The notes: generated from the letters alone by a model not told the origin. Positions 40,181-51,170 are shown, counted from the first letter of the stretch. The stretch is DNA of 64,000 nt from Atlantibacter sp. RC6 (GCF_014193285.1 NZ_JACHZE010000003.1:348948-412947); one strand, 5' to 3'. Made by a program: numbers and translations.

Positions 40181-40498
40181 TCAGTGTTTTTTGCTGTTTC
40201 CTGGCTGCTTACTATCTTCGAACAACTGATAAACGTTATCCCTGGCGATCCTGCCATCCCGGCTTAATGCTTTTTCATCGGGTACTGGCTTACGTCGCGT
40301 CGCAACCACGGTATGACTGATTTTGGCGATCACTTCACCGATCAGTTCACGTCGCTCGCTGTTAGACTCCTCGTCTTTCATCGCCCTAAGCTGCCTGATG
40401 AGGGCCTGAGTATTGATAGGCAGGTTTTCCTTAAGCAGGAATAGCACCGCTTCGCCAATGATTTCGTCTGTTAGTTGCTCGATTTCACTTCTGTTCAT
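40181..40498 (-). CDS. ymgA: YmgA-like small regulator (YmgB/AriR family)
   Basis: The 105-aa protein shares the small helical family fold with AriR; EIIGEAVLFLLKENLPINTQALIRQL corresponds to the EITGQAVLQIL region of K-12 YmgA (90 aa), and RRELIGEVIAKI follows. In K-12 YmgA with YmgB promotes colanic acid synthesis through the Rcs phosphorelay. The C-terminal 40 residues are polar and differ from K-12. It lies between ycgZ and ariR. Confidence 0.82.
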   Translation of the reverse strand: MNRSEIEQLTDEIIGEAVLFLLKENLPINTQALIRQLRAMKDEESNSERRELIGEVIAKISHTVVATRRKPVPDEKALSRDGRIARDNVYQLFEDSKQPGNSKKH

Positions 40499-40662
40499 AA
40501 CTGCGTCTCTGATTGCCGCTTTCTCCCGGAGCGGATACGCGGCATTGAGTCAGTTATCCGGGGAAGAAGGTCCGCGCCAGATGGGCAAACCTTTGTGTAA
40601 CCTGAAAATTACTCCCGCCAGAATTGACTTAATAACCAGGTAATCTGTTGCTGTTGAGTGAT

Positions 40663-40908
40663 TTAGTCGTGGCGCTCAAAAAGCAAACCAATCAACGTGT
40701 GATAATGATTTTCTTCTTCCGGGCCGGAAGCCTGCTCTAGCCGTCGCAACAATCGGGTGCAAATCGCCTTCCGGCTTAGATTCCGCCCCTCACTGAGGAT
40801 TTCTACAGCGATCTGACCGAGCGTCTCCTGCTGGGTGGGTAACGCCGCTTTATTGAAATAACGGGCAATGGCATTAGCGCGTTCCGGAAGGTAACCGTTC
40901 TGTTGCAT
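40663..40908 (-). CDS. ycgZ: Small connector protein YcgZ
   Basis: The 81-aa product matches K-12 YcgZ (78 aa): QQETLGQIAVEILSEGRNLSRKAICTRL aligns almost fully, and the end reads YHTLIGLLFE. In K-12 YcgZ acts with YmgA and AriR to shift cells between curli and colanic acid. A GGAG ribosome site precedes the ATG at 40908. It is first in the operon, about 35-40 bp after a promoter with an embedded operator. Confidence 0.9.
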   Translation of the reverse strand: MQQNGYLPERANAIARYFNKAALPTQQETLGQIAVEILSEGRNLSRKAICTRLLRRLEQASGPEEENHYHTLIGLLFERHD

Positions 40909-41352
40909 ATGTCACTCCAGCAATATTCAGATTCAGTAAAGTTTAAAGAAAGTATACAAGATGATCAAAGTTGTACATCAAAATTGTACAACGGCACAAG
41001 GTTTTTTTAAGATAAATATTAAAAAACGTTAAATATCAAAATCATAATGTTAACAATTTTTCCTGTTCCGCATGCTATTCAACGCAAGAACAACAGAAAA
41101 GCGATACATAGAAAATTTTGACTCCAGAATATATCCTGTATCTTCTACAAGGATATTTAACAATTAGCCTTGCAACGAATCCGTATGTAAAAATAGTGTT
41201 TATAAACAACGCGCCAGATACCGATTATTCTGGGCCACGCCCGTTATCGCTATGTGTCCATCCAGGTTCCTTACGAGAAACCATAATCATGACAAGACCT
41301 CGCCGTAGTCATCTGATACTGTGGCGTTTCATACACCTACTCTGGGATTGTC
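40909..41352. other. ycgZ-bluF divergent intergenic region
   Basis: This AT-rich 444-bp gap holds the ycgZ promoter/operator at one end. Nothing else could be assigned; short frames ahead of bluF lack support. A bluF promoter must lie here but no clear hexamer pair was found. Confidence 0.45.
40951..40991 (-). promoter_or_regulatory. ycgZ promoter with BluR-type operator
   Basis: TTGTACA (40971-40977) and TGTACAA (40985-40991) are a perfect inverted repeat with a 7-bp spacer. They overlap a minus-strand -35-like TTGATG (40976-40981), which is 19 bp from a -10 TATACT (40951-40956). A long 19-bp spacer is typical of MerR-family targets, and TTGTACA is the half-site recognised by the BluR relative MlrA. 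Confidence 0.7.
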
Positions 41353-42564
41353 ATGCTCACCACCCTCATCTACCGCAGCCATATCTGCGACAACGTTCCG
41401 GTCAAAACGCTGGAAGACATGGTCGAGGCAGCAAATAACAAAAACAGTCAGGCCGACGTTACCGGCATTTTGTTGTTTAACGGCACACATTTTTTCCAGT
41501 TGCTTGAAGGGCCGGAAGAGAGCGTGCTGACGATTTATCGCCATATTTGTGAAGATGCGCGTCATTACAACGTGGTGGAACTGTTGCGGGATTACGCGCC
41601 TGCACGGCGTTTCGGCAAGTCAGGGATGGAACTGTTTGATTTACGCGAACATGACAGTAATCAGGTGCTCCAGACGGTGCTGGATAAAGGGACATCAAAG
41701 TATCAGTTAACCTATGACGACCGCGCGTTGCAGTTTTTCCGTACCTTTGTCGAATCCAGAGAAAAAGAAAACTACTTTGAAATCCCGGCGGCTGATTCCT
41801 GGGAATTTGTTCCTGATGACAGCGCAGTCGCGCCAGTGGTCGCACAGCCCGGGCGTTGCAGCTTCGCTTTCCAACCGATTATCGACCCGCTGGCACAGGA
41901 AGTGGTCTCGCTGGAAGCCCTGCTGCGTACCCCGGATGGGGATTCGCCGCAGGCCTGGTTTGCGGGGCTGGAAGGAGATGATGTCTATGAAGCCGATCTG
42001 AAAAGTAAAACCGTCGCGTTTGCCATGGCTGCGGATCTGAATCTCGGCAAGCAAAGCCTGTCGGTTAATCTGCTGCCCATGACCCTGGTGAAGATCCCCG
42101 GCGCGGTCGCGTTTCTGGTCGAGGAGATCCATAAAAACGGCCTGGTGCCCGACCAGATTATTGTGGAGTTCACCGAACAAGAAATTATCTCGCGCCTTGA
42201 AGAGTTTACCGGTGCAATCCGCCAGTTGAAGGCCGCAGGCATCCGCGTAGCGATCGACCATTTTGGCGCCGGGTTTGCCGGCCTTTCCCTGCTGGCGCGT
42301 TTCCAGCCCGATCGCATTAAGATCAATCGTGAACTGATCGAGGACGTCCATAAAAGCGGTCCGCGTCAGGCGATTATTTTAGGTATCATCAAAAGTTGTA
42401 CATCGTTAGAAATTTCGGTGTGCGCCGTGGGCGTTGAGAAACCGGAAGAGTGGATGTGGCTGGAGTCGGCTGGCATTGCGCTGTTCCAGGGGCATCTGTT
42501 TGCCCGCCCTGCATTCGCGAGCATCCCTGCTGTAGCCTGGCCGGAAAAAAAATCTGCTTTTTGA
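41353..42564 (+). CDS. bluF: Blue-light sensor / BluR antagonist BluF (BLUF-EAL protein)
   Basis: BluF senses blue light through FAD and binds BluR to lift its repression of ycgZ-ymgA-ariR. The 403-aa protein equals K-12 BluF. The BLUF domain (about 1-95) has the flavin residues Tyr7, Asn31 and Gln49. The EAL domain (about 165-395) is degenerate: EALLR is kept, but the paired aspartates read DHFGAG, the lysine motif ends KIN and the late glutamate motif reads AVGVEK. It should not hydrolyse c-di-GMP, as known for K-12 BluF. It is divergent from ycgZ and followed by bluR, the same local order as in K-12. Confidence 0.95.
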   Translation: MLTTLIYRSHICDNVPVKTLEDMVEAANNKNSQADVTGILLFNGTHFFQLLEGPEESVLTIYRHICEDARHYNVVELLRDYAPARRFGKSGMELFDLREHDSNQVLQTVLDKGTSKYQLTYDDRALQFFRTFVESREKENYFEIPAADSWEFVPDDSAVAPVVAQPGRCSFAFQPIIDPLAQEVVSLEALLRTPDGDSPQAWFAGLEGDDVYEADLKSKTVAFAMAADLNLGKQSLSVNLLPMTLVKIPGAVAFLVEEIHKNGLVPDQIIVEFTEQEIISRLEEFTGAIRQLKAAGIRVAIDHFGAGFAGLSLLARFQPDRIKINRELIEDVHKSGPRQAIILGIIKSCTSLEISVCAVGVEKPEEWMWLESAGIALFQGHLFARPAFASIPAVAWPEKKSAF

Positions 42565-42572
42565 ATAACTAA

Positions 42573-42631
42573 CCTCGCGTTCTTGTCTGAAAAGGAAACA
42601 GAGTGGCGAGAATAATCAGCAAGACGCGAGG
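42573..42631. repeat. Inverted repeat between bluF and bluR
   Basis: CCTCGCGT (42573-42580) and ACGCGAGG (42624-42631) are exact inverted copies 43 nt apart; adjoining bases (TCTT / AAG) extend the match imperfectly. No T-tract follows. Confidence 0.45.
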
Positions 42632-42789
42632 AAGCTTATTACACTGTTTAGTGAAAATTCCTGCTGCACCCGAGGCGGTTCGTGACAGCAAATAGCCTCC
42701 AGGGTTATACAACAGAAAATGATTTGTACGAGATGTGCAAATTAGTTAGTTTGGAACACGGACGTACCGGTTTGAGTATGAGTGAGTCA

Positions 42790-43521
42790 ATGGCCTTTTA
42801 TAGTATTGGCGAAGTCGCTGAACGATGCGGAATAAACCCTGTCACGCTGCGCGCCTGGCAGAGACGGTATGGGTTATTCAAACCTCAGCGCAGCGAAGGC
42901 GGGCATCGTCAGTTCGATGAAACCGACATTCAGCGTATCGAAGAGATAAAGCGCTGGATCCAGAGCGGCGTGCCGGTTGGCAAAGTTAAAGCGCTGCTGG
43001 AAGAGCGTCATAATATTGAGCATGACGACTGGGCATCCCATCAGGAAGAGATGATGACGGTGCTGCGCCATGCCCGTCCCGCGAAACTCCGCGCCGCAAT
43101 TATCGCTGCGGGCCGTCAGCACTCCGCCGACGCGCTTATCGATCATATTATTATTCCTGTGCGTCACCGGCTTCGGCTCGATCAAAATACCGCCCGCGCC
43201 ATTTGCAGCATGCTGGATGGGGTATTGATTGACTACGCCGTATCGGCGCTGGCGGAAGTCCGCAAGAAATCCGCTAAAGAGGCGCTGCTGATTGGCTGGG
43301 ATTGCGACGACCGCACCCGGCTCTGGCTGGAGGCCTGGCGGCTTGCGCAACAGGGCTGGAATATTGATGTGCTGGCAGAACCGCTGGAATCCCCGCGCCC
43401 GGAGCTGTTTCCCGGTCAGCATATCTTTGTCTGGACAGGCAAAACCCTGTCGCTGCGTCAGCAGGAGCAGTTAACCCACTGGCAGGAACAGGGCTTTGAT
43501 ATTGCGTTTCACGGCGTGTAA
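42790..43521 (+). CDS. bluR: MerR-family repressor BluR
   Basis: BluR represses the ycgZ-ymgA-ariR operon until BluF, activated by light or cold, binds it. The 243-aa product equals the K-12 length. The N-terminal MerR helix-turn-helix reads [20 protein letters not shown] with wing [20 protein letters not shown]; the rest is a MlrA-like effector region for protein contact. The start at 42790 aligns with K-12 (MAYYSIG...); an ATG four codons earlier is possible, and the frame is open to 42682. Confidence 0.92.
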   Translation: MAFYSIGEVAERCGINPVTLRAWQRRYGLFKPQRSEGGHRQFDETDIQRIEEIKRWIQSGVPVGKVKALLEERHNIEHDDWASHQEEMMTVLRHARPAKLRAAIIAAGRQHSADALIDHIIIPVRHRLRLDQNTARAICSMLDGVLIDYAVSALAEVRKKSAKEALLIGWDCDDRTRLWLEAWRLAQQGWNIDVLAEPLESPRPELFPGQHIFVWTGKTLSLRQQEQLTHWQEQGFDIAFHGV

Positions 43522-43525
43522 TACG

Positions 43526-43555
43526 CACCCCGTCGATTAAGCCATCTCCGGGGTG
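43526..43555. terminator. Hairpin between convergent bluR and carB
   Basis: CACCCCG (43526-43532) pairs with CGGGGTG (43549-43555) across a 16-nt loop, between the bluR and carB stops. No strong T-tract on either side. Confidence 0.4.
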
Positions 43556-43574
43556 CCGCTTAGCGCCCTTTCAC

Positions 43575-46500
43575 TTACCTGGTGATTTGCGCGTGCATCT
43601 CCTGCACGGAAATCACTTTTTCTTTCGCATCCGCATTCAACGCCATCGCCGTCGCGAAGCCGCCGTTCAGCGTGGTGTCGTAATGCACCTTGTACTGCAG
43701 CGCGCTGCGGCGAATCAGTTTGGAATCCTCAATCGCCTGACGGCCTGCGGTGGTGTTGATGATGTAGGTGTACTCGCCATTCTTGATACGGTCCTGAATG
43801 TGCGGACGGCCTTCATGCACTTTATTCACCAGACGCGGGTTGATACCGGCTTCGCCCAGCACAATCGCGGTGCCGTGGGTGGCATCCAGCTCAAAGCCCT
43901 GCTTCAGCAGTTTCGCCGCCAGATCCACCACGCGCTCTTTATCGCCTTCACGTACCGACAGCAGCGCGCGACCCGATTTCTTCATGGTCGAGTTACTGCC
44001 CAGTTGCGCTTTGGCGAACGCTTCCGCGAAGGTGCGGCCCACGCCCATCACTTCGCCGGTTGAGCGCATTTCTGGCCCTAACAGCGGGTCAACGCCCGGG
44101 AATTTATTGAACGGCAGCACCACTTCTTTTACCGAGTAGTACGGCGGGATGATCTCTTTGGTGACGCCCTGTTCTGCCAGGGTTTTGCCCGCCATCACGC
44201 GCGCCGCCACTTTCGCCAGCGCCACACCGGTGGCTTTGGAAACGAACGGCACGGTACGCGCGGCGCGTGGGTTAACTTCAATCAGGTACACTTCGTTGTC
44301 TTTTACCGCGAACTGCACGTTCATCAGGCCGCGTACCTGCAATTCCATCGCCAGTTTCTGCACCTGCTGGCGCATCACGTTCTGGATATCCTGGCTCAGG
44401 GTGTAAGCCGGCAGCGAACATGCGGAGTCGCCAGAGTGCACGCCCGCCTGCTCGATATGCTCCATGATGCCGCCAATCAGCACCATTTCGCCGTCGCAGA
44501 TGGCGTCAACGTCCACTTCCACCGCGTCGTCCAGGAAGCGGTCCAGCAGTACCGGCGCATCGTTAGACACGCTGACCGCGGTCAGGAAGTAGCGGCGCAG
44601 GTCGGATTCGTCATAAACAATCTCCATCGCGCGGCCACCCAGCACGTAAGATGGGCGCACCACCAGCGGATAACCGATTTGCGCGGCTTTCTCTACCGCC
44701 TGTTCGATGGTGGTGACGGTGGCGTTAGCGGGTTGTTTCAACTTCAGGCGATCCACCGCCTGCTGGAAGCGCTCGCGGTCTTCCGCGCGGTCGATGGCGT
44801 CCGGGCTGGTGCCGATAATCGGCACGCCTGCCGCTTCCAGCTCACGCGCCAGTTTCAGCGGGGTCTGGCCGCCGTACTGGACAATCACGCCTTTCGGCTT
44901 CTCGATGCGAACGATTTCCAGCACGTCTTCCAGGGTGACCGGTTCAAAGTACAGACGGTCGGAGGTGTCGTAATCGGTGGAGACGGTTTCCGGGTTGCAG
45001 TTGACCATAATGGTCTCATAACCATCTTCGCGCAGCGCCAGCGAAGCGTGTACGCAGCAGTAGTCAAACTCGATGCCCTGGCCGATGCGGTTCGGTCCGC
45101 CGCCCAGCACCATGATTTTTTCGCGGTCCGGGTTCGGGCGCGATTCGCACTCGTCTTCATAGGTGGAGTACATATAAGCGGTATCGGTGGCGAATTCCGC
45201 TGCGCAGGTATCCACGCGTTTGTAGACCGGATGCAGATTGTATTGTTCACGCAGTTTGCGGATTTCCGATTCGCGCACGCCAACCAGTTTCGCCAGGCGC
45301 GCGTCGGCAAAGCCTTTGCGCTTCAGGGTCCACAGGAAATCTGCCGTCAGGCCGGTGATACCCACATCCGCCACCTGCTCTTCCAGGCGAACCAGCTCCT
45401 CGATTTGCACCAGGAACCAGCGGTCAATGTTGGTCAGGTTGAACACGCCGTCAACCGACAGGCCCGCGCGGAACGCGTCGGCGATGTACCAGATACGCTC
45501 AGCGCCGGCGTCTTTCAGTTCGCGGCGGATTTTGGTCAGCGCATCCGGGTCATCCAGATTCACTTTCGGATCAAAGCCGGTGGCGCCCACTTCCAGGCCG
45601 CGCAGCGCTTTCTGCATCGATTCCTGCTGGGTGCGGCCAATCGCCATCACTTCGCCGACCGATTTCATCTGAGTGGTCAAACGGTCGTTCGCGCCCGCGA
45701 ATTTTTCAAAGTTAAAGCGTGGGATTTTGGTAACCACATAGTCGATGGACGGTTCAAACGACGCCGGGGTACGGCCGCCGGTGATGTCGTTCATCAGCTC
45801 ATCAAGGGTGTAGCCCACCGCCAGTTTCGCCGCCACTTTAGCAATCGGGAAGCCGGTGGCTTTCGAGGCCAGCGCGGAAGAACGCGACACACGCGGGTTC
45901 ATTTCGATAACGATCAGGCGGCCATTTTTCGGGTTAACGGCGAACTGGACGTTAGAGCCGCCGGTTTCCACGCCGATTTCACGCAGTACCGCCATCGAGG
46001 CGTTACGCATGATTTGGTACTCTTTATCGGTCAGGGTCTGCGCCGGCGCGACGGTGATAGAGTCGCCGGTATGGATGCCCATGGCGTCGAAGTTTTCAAT
46101 CGAGCAGACGATGATGCAGTTGTCGTTTTTATCACGCACCACTTCCATCTCGTACTCTTTCCAGCCGATCAGCGATTCGTCGATCAGCAGTTCGTTAGTC
46201 GGAGAGAGATCCAGACCGCGCTCGCAAATCTCTTCGAACTCTTCACGGTTGTAGGCGATACCGCCACCGGTGCCGCCCATGGTGAAGGACGGACGAATGA
46301 TGCACGGATAACCAACATCCGCCGCCACTGCCAGCGCTTCTTCCATGGTATGCGCGATACCGGAACGCGCGGTGTCGAGGCCGATTTTCTTCATGGCGAC
46401 GTCAAAACGGCGGCGGTCTTCCGCTTTGTCGATGGCGTCAGCCGTCGCGCCAATCATGGTGACGCCGAATTCTTCCAGTACGCCCTGGCGTTCCAGCTCC

Positions 46501-46799
46501 AGCGCGCAGTTCAGCGCCGTCTGGCCGCCCATGGTCGGCAGCACCGCGTCCGGGCGCTCTTTCTCGATAATCTTACGCACCACTTCCCAGTGAATCGGCT
46601 CGATATAGGTGGCATCGGCCATTTCCGGGTCGGTCATGATGGTCGCCGGGTTCGAGTTTACCAGGATAACGCGGTACCCCTCTTCGCGCAGCGCTTTACA
46701 CGCCTGGGCGCCCGAGTAGTCGAATTCGCAGGCCTGCCCGATAACAATCGGGCCAGCGCCAAGGATCAGGATGCTTTTTATGTCTGTACGTTTTGGCAT
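43575..46799 (-). CDS. carB: Carbamoyl-phosphate synthase large subunit CarB
   Basis: CarB makes carbamoyl phosphate from bicarbonate, ATP and ammonia channelled from CarA, feeding arginine and pyrimidine synthesis. The 1074-aa protein (K-12: 1073) has two ATP-grasp halves ([17 protein letters not shown] at about 15-31 and [17 protein letters not shown] near 560), and a C-terminal allosteric domain for UMP/IMP and ornithine. The start at 46799 gives [11 protein letters not shown]; an ATG 45 nt upstream is out of place relative to the GAG-rich ribosome site and the carA stop. It is 16 bp after carA. Confidence 0.98.
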   Translation of the reverse strand: MPKRTDIKSILILGAGPIVIGQACEFDYSGAQACKALREEGYRVILVNSNPATIMTDPEMADATYIEPIHWEVVRKIIEKERPDAVLPTMGGQTALNCALELERQGVLEEFGVTMIGATADAIDKAEDRRRFDVAMKKIGLDTARSGIAHTMEEALAVAADVGYPCIIRPSFTMGGTGGGIAYNREEFEEICERGLDLSPTNELLIDESLIGWKEYEMEVVRDKNDNCIIVCSIENFDAMGIHTGDSITVAPAQTLTDKEYQIMRNASMAVLREIGVETGGSNVQFAVNPKNGRLIVIEMNPRVSRSSALASKATGFPIAKVAAKLAVGYTLDELMNDITGGRTPASFEPSIDYVVTKIPRFNFEKFAGANDRLTTQMKSVGEVMAIGRTQQESMQKALRGLEVGATGFDPKVNLDDPDALTKIRRELKDAGAERIWYIADAFRAGLSVDGVFNLTNIDRWFLVQIEELVRLEEQVADVGITGLTADFLWTLKRKGFADARLAKLVGVRESEIRKLREQYNLHPVYKRVDTCAAEFATDTAYMYSTYEDECESRPNPDREKIMVLGGGPNRIGQGIEFDYCCVHASLALREDGYETIMVNCNPETVSTDYDTSDRLYFEPVTLEDVLEIVRIEKPKGVIVQYGGQTPLKLARELEAAGVPIIGTSPDAIDRAEDRERFQQAVDRLKLKQPANATVTTIEQAVEKAAQIGYPLVVRPSYVLGGRAMEIVYDESDLRRYFLTAVSVSNDAPVLLDRFLDDAVEVDVDAICDGEMVLIGGIMEHIEQAGVHSGDSACSLPAYTLSQDIQNVMRQQVQKLAMELQVRGLMNVQFAVKDNEVYLIEVNPRAARTVPFVSKATGVALAKVAARVMAGKTLAEQGVTKEIIPPYYSVKEVVLPFNKFPGVDPLLGPEMRSTGEVMGVGRTFAEAFAKAQLGSNSTMKKSGRALLSVREGDKERVVDLAAKLLKQGFELDATHGTAIVLGEAGINPRLVNKVHEGRPHIQDRIKNGEYTYIINTTAGRQAIEDSKLIRRSALQYKVHYDTTLNGGFATAMALNADAKEKVISVQEMHAQITR

Positions 46800-46815
46800 G
46801 GCTCTTTTCTCCTGA

Positions 46816-47964
46816 TTATTTGGCGTTCTTACGGTACTGCTCAATTAACGCAATAAAATGGTCAAACAGCGGCGCGGCGTCGTGCGGGCCGGGGCTGGCT
46901 TCCGGGTGACCCTGGAAGCTGAATGCCGCTTTATCGGTGCGATGGATGCCCTGTAGCGTGCCATCGAACAGAGATTTGTGGGTTACGCGCAGCGTGGCGG
47001 GCAGCGTGGCCTCATCCACCGCAAAACCGTGGTTCTGGGCGGTAATCAGCACGGTGTTGTTTTCAACGTTTTTCACCGGGTGGTTGCCGCCGTGGTGGCC
47101 GAACTTCATCTTCACGGTTTTCGCACCGCTGGCCAGCGCCAACAGTTGGTGACCGAGACAGATGCCGAATACCGGGATGTCAGTGTCCAGGAAGGTTTTA
47201 ATCGCATCGATGGCGTAGTCGCACGGTGCCGGGTCGCCAGGTCCGTTGGAGAGGAAAACCCCGTCCGGGTTCATCTTCAGCACCTCAGCCGCCGGGGTCT
47301 GCGCCGGAACCACCGTCAGGCGGCAGCCGCGATCCACCAGCATGCGCAGAATGTTGCGCTTCACGCCGTAGTCGTAAGCCACCACGTGGAACGGCAGTTC
47401 CTCGTCGGTTTTGGCTTCTGGCAAACCGTTTTTCAGGTCCCAGCTTCCCTGGGTCCAGCGGTAAGGTTCGTTGGTAGTGACTTCTTTCGCCAGATCCATC
47501 CCGTTCAGGCCAGGGAAGTTTTTAGCTTTTTCCAGCGCCAGGGCGGCATCCAGATTGTCACCGGCAATAATGCAGCCGTTCTGCGCGCCTTTCTCGCTCA
47601 GCAGGCGAGTCAGCTTGCGGGTATCCACATCAGCGATGGCCACAATGTTGTGGCGCTTGAGGTAAGAAGAGAGGTCTTCGGTATTGCGGAAGTTGCTGGC
47701 AATCAGCGGCAGGTCACGGATGACGAGGCCTTGCGCATGTACCTGGGAAGATTCTTCATCTGCCGGGTTAGTACCGACATTACCAATATGGGGATAAGTG
47801 AGAGTGACAATCTGGCGGGAGTAGGAAGGATCAGTGAGGATTTCTTGATAACCGGTCATTGAAGTATTGAAAACGACTTCCCCTACTGCCGTACCTGATG
47901 CCCCTATGGCCCGACCGTAGAATTGGGTTCCGTCTTCCAGAACCAACAGCGCTGACTTAATCAA
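46816..47964 (-). CDS. carA: Carbamoyl-phosphate synthase small subunit CarA
   Basis: CarA is the glutamine amidotransferase that supplies ammonia to CarB. The 382-aa product equals K-12. The class I triad is visible: nucleophile Cys in [16 protein letters not shown], and His/Glu in [10 protein letters not shown]. The start is a TTG at 47964 preceded by a strong GGAGG at a spacing of 5 nt; K-12 carA also starts with TTG. An in-frame ATG 27 nt upstream lies before that ribosome site and is rejected. First gene of carAB. Confidence 0.97.
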   Translation of the reverse strand: MIKSALLVLEDGTQFYGRAIGASGTAVGEVVFNTSMTGYQEILTDPSYSRQIVTLTYPHIGNVGTNPADEESSQVHAQGLVIRDLPLIASNFRNTEDLSSYLKRHNIVAIADVDTRKLTRLLSEKGAQNGCIIAGDNLDAALALEKAKNFPGLNGMDLAKEVTTNEPYRWTQGSWDLKNGLPEAKTDEELPFHVVAYDYGVKRNILRMLVDRGCRLTVVPAQTPAAEVLKMNPDGVFLSNGPGDPAPCDYAIDAIKTFLDTDIPVFGICLGHQLLALASGAKTVKMKFGHHGGNHPVKNVENNTVLITAQNHGFAVDEATLPATLRVTHKSLFDGTLQGIHRTDKAAFSFQGHPEASPGPHDAAPLFDHFIALIEQYRKNAK

Positions 47965-47995
47965 AACGTCCTCCAGGGAATAAACAGTCAATTTA

Positions 47996-48033
47996 TCTGC
48001 ATATTAATTCATTTAGTATGAATGAATCAACGC
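47996..48033. promoter_or_regulatory. ARG boxes (ArgR operator) of carAB
   Basis: Two adjacent AT-rich partial palindromes, TGCATATTAATTCA (47998-48011) and TATGAATGAATCAA (48017-48030), fit the ARG box pattern and the paired spacing known from K-12 carP2. ArgR with arginine should repress the arginine-responsive promoter here. Confidence 0.75.
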
Positions 48034-48349
48034 AAATACGCTTGCCCGGTGAATTTTTGGCAAACGGCGGCATTCTAAGGAGAGGATGGGCAAAAGTCTA
48101 CCCTGAAAACGGGATTTTTCAGTTAATTTTGTCAACCACAGAGAAATAATGGGGGATAAGCGCTAAAAAACCGATCAAACCTGGCGACGAAACCGATTAA
48201 CAGGCTTATTAAATGTTAAATCACTGCCTGATGCCACTAAAAAGTGGACCAGACGGTCAAAATTTACAATAAAATAACAGAGAAATGGCAGATAATACGT
48301 GCTTTTGGATGTTACATCGAATATAAAAACTAAAACCCTTATAAAAACA

Positions 48350-48380
48350 TAAAAAATTAAGGGCGATAAAATATCACCCT
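48350..48380 (-). terminator. dapB Rho-independent terminator
   Basis: On the minus strand AGGGTGATA and TATCGCCCT form a stem (one G-T pair), followed by TAATTTTTT. It is about 53 nt past the dapB stop. Confidence 0.85.
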
Positions 48381-48432
48381 CTCAATCAATGCACTACGAT
48401 TGTAATAACCACATCACGATGGGTAAAAATGA

Positions 48433-49356
<924 letters not shown>

Positions 49357-49370
49357 TCAAAGGCACATTG

Positions 49371-49404
49371 ATATCAGTAAAGCGCATCAATCCCTTACTG
49401 ATAT
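49371..49404. repeat. Perfect 10-bp inverted repeat upstream of bcs
   Basis: ATATCAGTAA (49371-49380) and TTACTGATAT (49395-49404) are exact inverted copies with a 14-nt spacer. It could be an operator for dapB or an RNA stem. Confidence 0.6.
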
Positions 49405-49512
49405 TGAGCCATTCGCTCTCTCTGTTTATTGACCTGACAAAAATCCCTGGCTCCCTCATGACCTTCCTGAGATCGGCTAAACTCATTTTCAAAATCAGTC
49501 TTTTTTATTATG

Positions 49513-49536
49513 GCGGAATTCAAATTTCCGCTTTTT
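49513..49536 (+). terminator. Orphan Rho-independent terminator
   Basis: GCGGAA (49513-49518) pairs with TTCCGC (49526-49531), followed by five T. It points along the plus strand, but there is no plus-strand gene between dapB and this point, so it may end a small RNA or an early leader transcript. Confidence 0.6.
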
Positions 49537-49809
49537 AACACACCATCTATTCAGACAAATCACTGCCGCCACGCTAAAATTCTGGAGGAATGACCGTTAA
49601 AACCGATATATTGTATCGTGTCAGCCGGTAATAGATTTAAAAGAAAATAATAACTTGGGCGACTATTGCCATTCGGAAATACCAAATAATCGTCGGCGAC
49701 GCCGGGATATTTGATGAATTACGACCTTTGGCTTATTGTCTGAATTAACCGTTATGCTTCCAACGTGCGTGGAAGAAGAAAAAATTTCTTGTAAATCATA
49801 AGCCTCGCT

Positions 49810-50358
49810 ATGAAAAATTATGATGATTTGCAGCGTTTCAAGGATAAGACACGCACCGGCGCTATCGATTTCAAGGACATGTCGGCGCAAAGCCAGCAGC
49901 ACAGCAGCGGTAACTGGGCCATCATCAAACAGCTGGCATCTGAAGGCGACGAGCAAACCCAGCTCGCGCAAGGCGGCAGCGTGTCCGCCCCGGTTCCCCA
50001 GGCCGTCGATGCCCATACCTTTGAAGCCAGCCTGGCCAAACCTGTGCCATCGGCGCCCAAACCTGTCGCGACGGCTTCATCCATCTTTGGCAGCCTTGCG
50101 CCCCAGCAGTCTGATGTCCGTCAAACGCCTGCGCAACCGCCGCTGCTTTCTCAGGTGCCGCCGCCGGCCTCCGCCGCCGCGCCTGCTCAACCTGTTTTAT
50201 CGTCCCCCGCCGCACCGGTTGATGCCCCTGCGCCTGGGCAGACTCAACCCGTGCGGTTTGATCGGTTGTTTGCGACAAAAGGCGCAATGCCAACTGGGCA
50301 AAACGCGAAAGATATCCCCTTACAAACGTTGCTGGAGACCATCGCGTCATGCCGTTAG
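49810..50358 (+). CDS. Proline-rich cellulose biosynthesis accessory protein (BcsO/BcsP-like)
   Basis: The 182-aa protein opens with [21 protein letters not shown] and a short BcsR-like stretch ([10 protein letters not shown], about 35-44), then a long Pro/Ala/Gln-rich low-complexity region (about 60-150), and a conserved-looking tail ending [10 protein letters not shown]. Such proteins open type I cellulose operons in Enterobacter and relatives and are thought to scaffold BcsD under the synthase. Whether it is better called BcsO or BcsP cannot be settled here. It overlaps bcsQ by 10 bp; the ribosome site before its ATG is weak. Confidence 0.78.
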   Translation: MKNYDDLQRFKDKTRTGAIDFKDMSAQSQQHSSGNWAIIKQLASEGDEQTQLAQGGSVSAPVPQAVDAHTFEASLAKPVPSAPKPVATASSIFGSLAPQQSDVRQTPAQPPLLSQVPPPASAAAPAQPVLSSPAAPVDAPAPGQTQPVRFDRLFATKGAMPTGQNAKDIPLQTLLETIASCR

Positions 50359-51152
50359 TTTGTGTTTGTTCGCCTAAAGGCGGCGTAGGAAAAACAACCG
50401 TTACGGCCAACCTGGCGTACGCGCTGGCTCGCTCGGGCAGTAAAGTGCTGGCGATTGATTTCGACGTACAAAACGCCCTGCGCTTGCATTTTGGCGTGCC
50501 GCTCTCCGACGGGCGCGGCTACGTGGCGAAGGCGGGCGAATCCGCCGACTGGAGCCAGTTCGTCTTGACGGCGGGTGGCAACGTGTTTCTGCTGCCCTAT
50601 GGCGATGTCACAGAAGAGCAGCGCTTAACCTTCGAGCAGCACCTCGCCAGCGACCCGCATTTTTTGCTGCGTGGCTTAAGCACACTGCTGAATTACCCCG
50701 GTCTGGTGATTATCGCCGATTTCCCGCCAGGCCCCAGTCCGGCGCTGAAAGCGATGTCCCGCCTCGCAGATCTGCACCTGGTGACACTGCTGGCAGATAC
50801 CGCCTCCCTGTCGCTGCTCCCGCATATCGAAAACCATCGTCTGATCGGCGAGCCGCTGAACCACAAACAGGGCTATTACTTCGTACTTAATCAGAGCGAT
50901 AACCGCCGGAATATCAGCCGCGACGTCACCGCGTTTATGCAACAGCGTCTGGGCGAACAGCTTATTGGCATTATTAATCGTGATGAGAGCGTTTCGGAAG
51001 CCAACGCCTCGCAGCAGTCCATCTTTGATTTCAGCCCGGCTTCCGCCGCGGCATTCGATATCGAATTAATCAGTAAAAGAGTGGCAGGCCTGCTTGGCAT
51101 CAATATTGGAGACGGTGCGGTTCACGCCAGTCTTAAAACATCACATTTCTGA
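50349..51152 (+). CDS. bcsQ: MinD/ParA-like cellulose biosynthesis ATPase BcsQ
   Basis: BcsQ is a SIMIBI-class ATPase needed for assembly or polar placement of the cellulose synthase. The 267-aa protein has the deviant Walker A motif KGGVGKTT at about 10-17, the switch I region with [15 protein letters not shown], and switch [11 protein letters not shown]. Its start overlaps the preceding gene by 10 bp and bcsA starts 18 bp later, so expression is coupled. Confidence 0.95.
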   Translation: MPLVCVCSPKGGVGKTTVTANLAYALARSGSKVLAIDFDVQNALRLHFGVPLSDGRGYVAKAGESADWSQFVLTAGGNVFLLPYGDVTEEQRLTFEQHLASDPHFLLRGLSTLLNYPGLVIIADFPPGPSPALKAMSRLADLHLVTLLADTASLSLLPHIENHRLIGEPLNHKQGYYFVLNQSDNRRNISRDVTAFMQQRLGEQLIGIINRDESVSEANASQQSIFDFSPASAAAFDIELISKRVAGLLGINIGDGAVHASLKTSHF

Positions 51153-51170
51153 CGATTACCAGGAAGGCCT

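Larger units (their letters stand above)
47965..48432. other. carA-dapB intergenic control region
   Basis: This 468-bp gap contains the ARG boxes next to carA and the dapB terminator. The TTTTGACCGTCTGGTCCAC stretch (minus strand, around 48242-48267) resembles the K-12 carAB upstream promoter region. Other K-12 regulators here (IHF, PepA, PurR) could not be placed. No gene was seen. Confidence 0.5.

Noticed and set aside
41118..41438. Plus-strand frame of 106 codons ahead of and overlapping bluF
   Set aside because: It overlaps the BLUF domain in another frame and has no ribosome site or domain.
44436..46856. An 806-codon open frame on the plus strand opposite carB
   Set aside because: CarB on the other strand is complete and conserved; the frame has no motif, no ribosome site and shadow-like composition.
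49590..49631. Tiny 13-codon frame right after GGAGG upstream of bcs
   Set aside because: The ribosome site is only one base from the ATG, too close to work, and there are no leader-peptide features.
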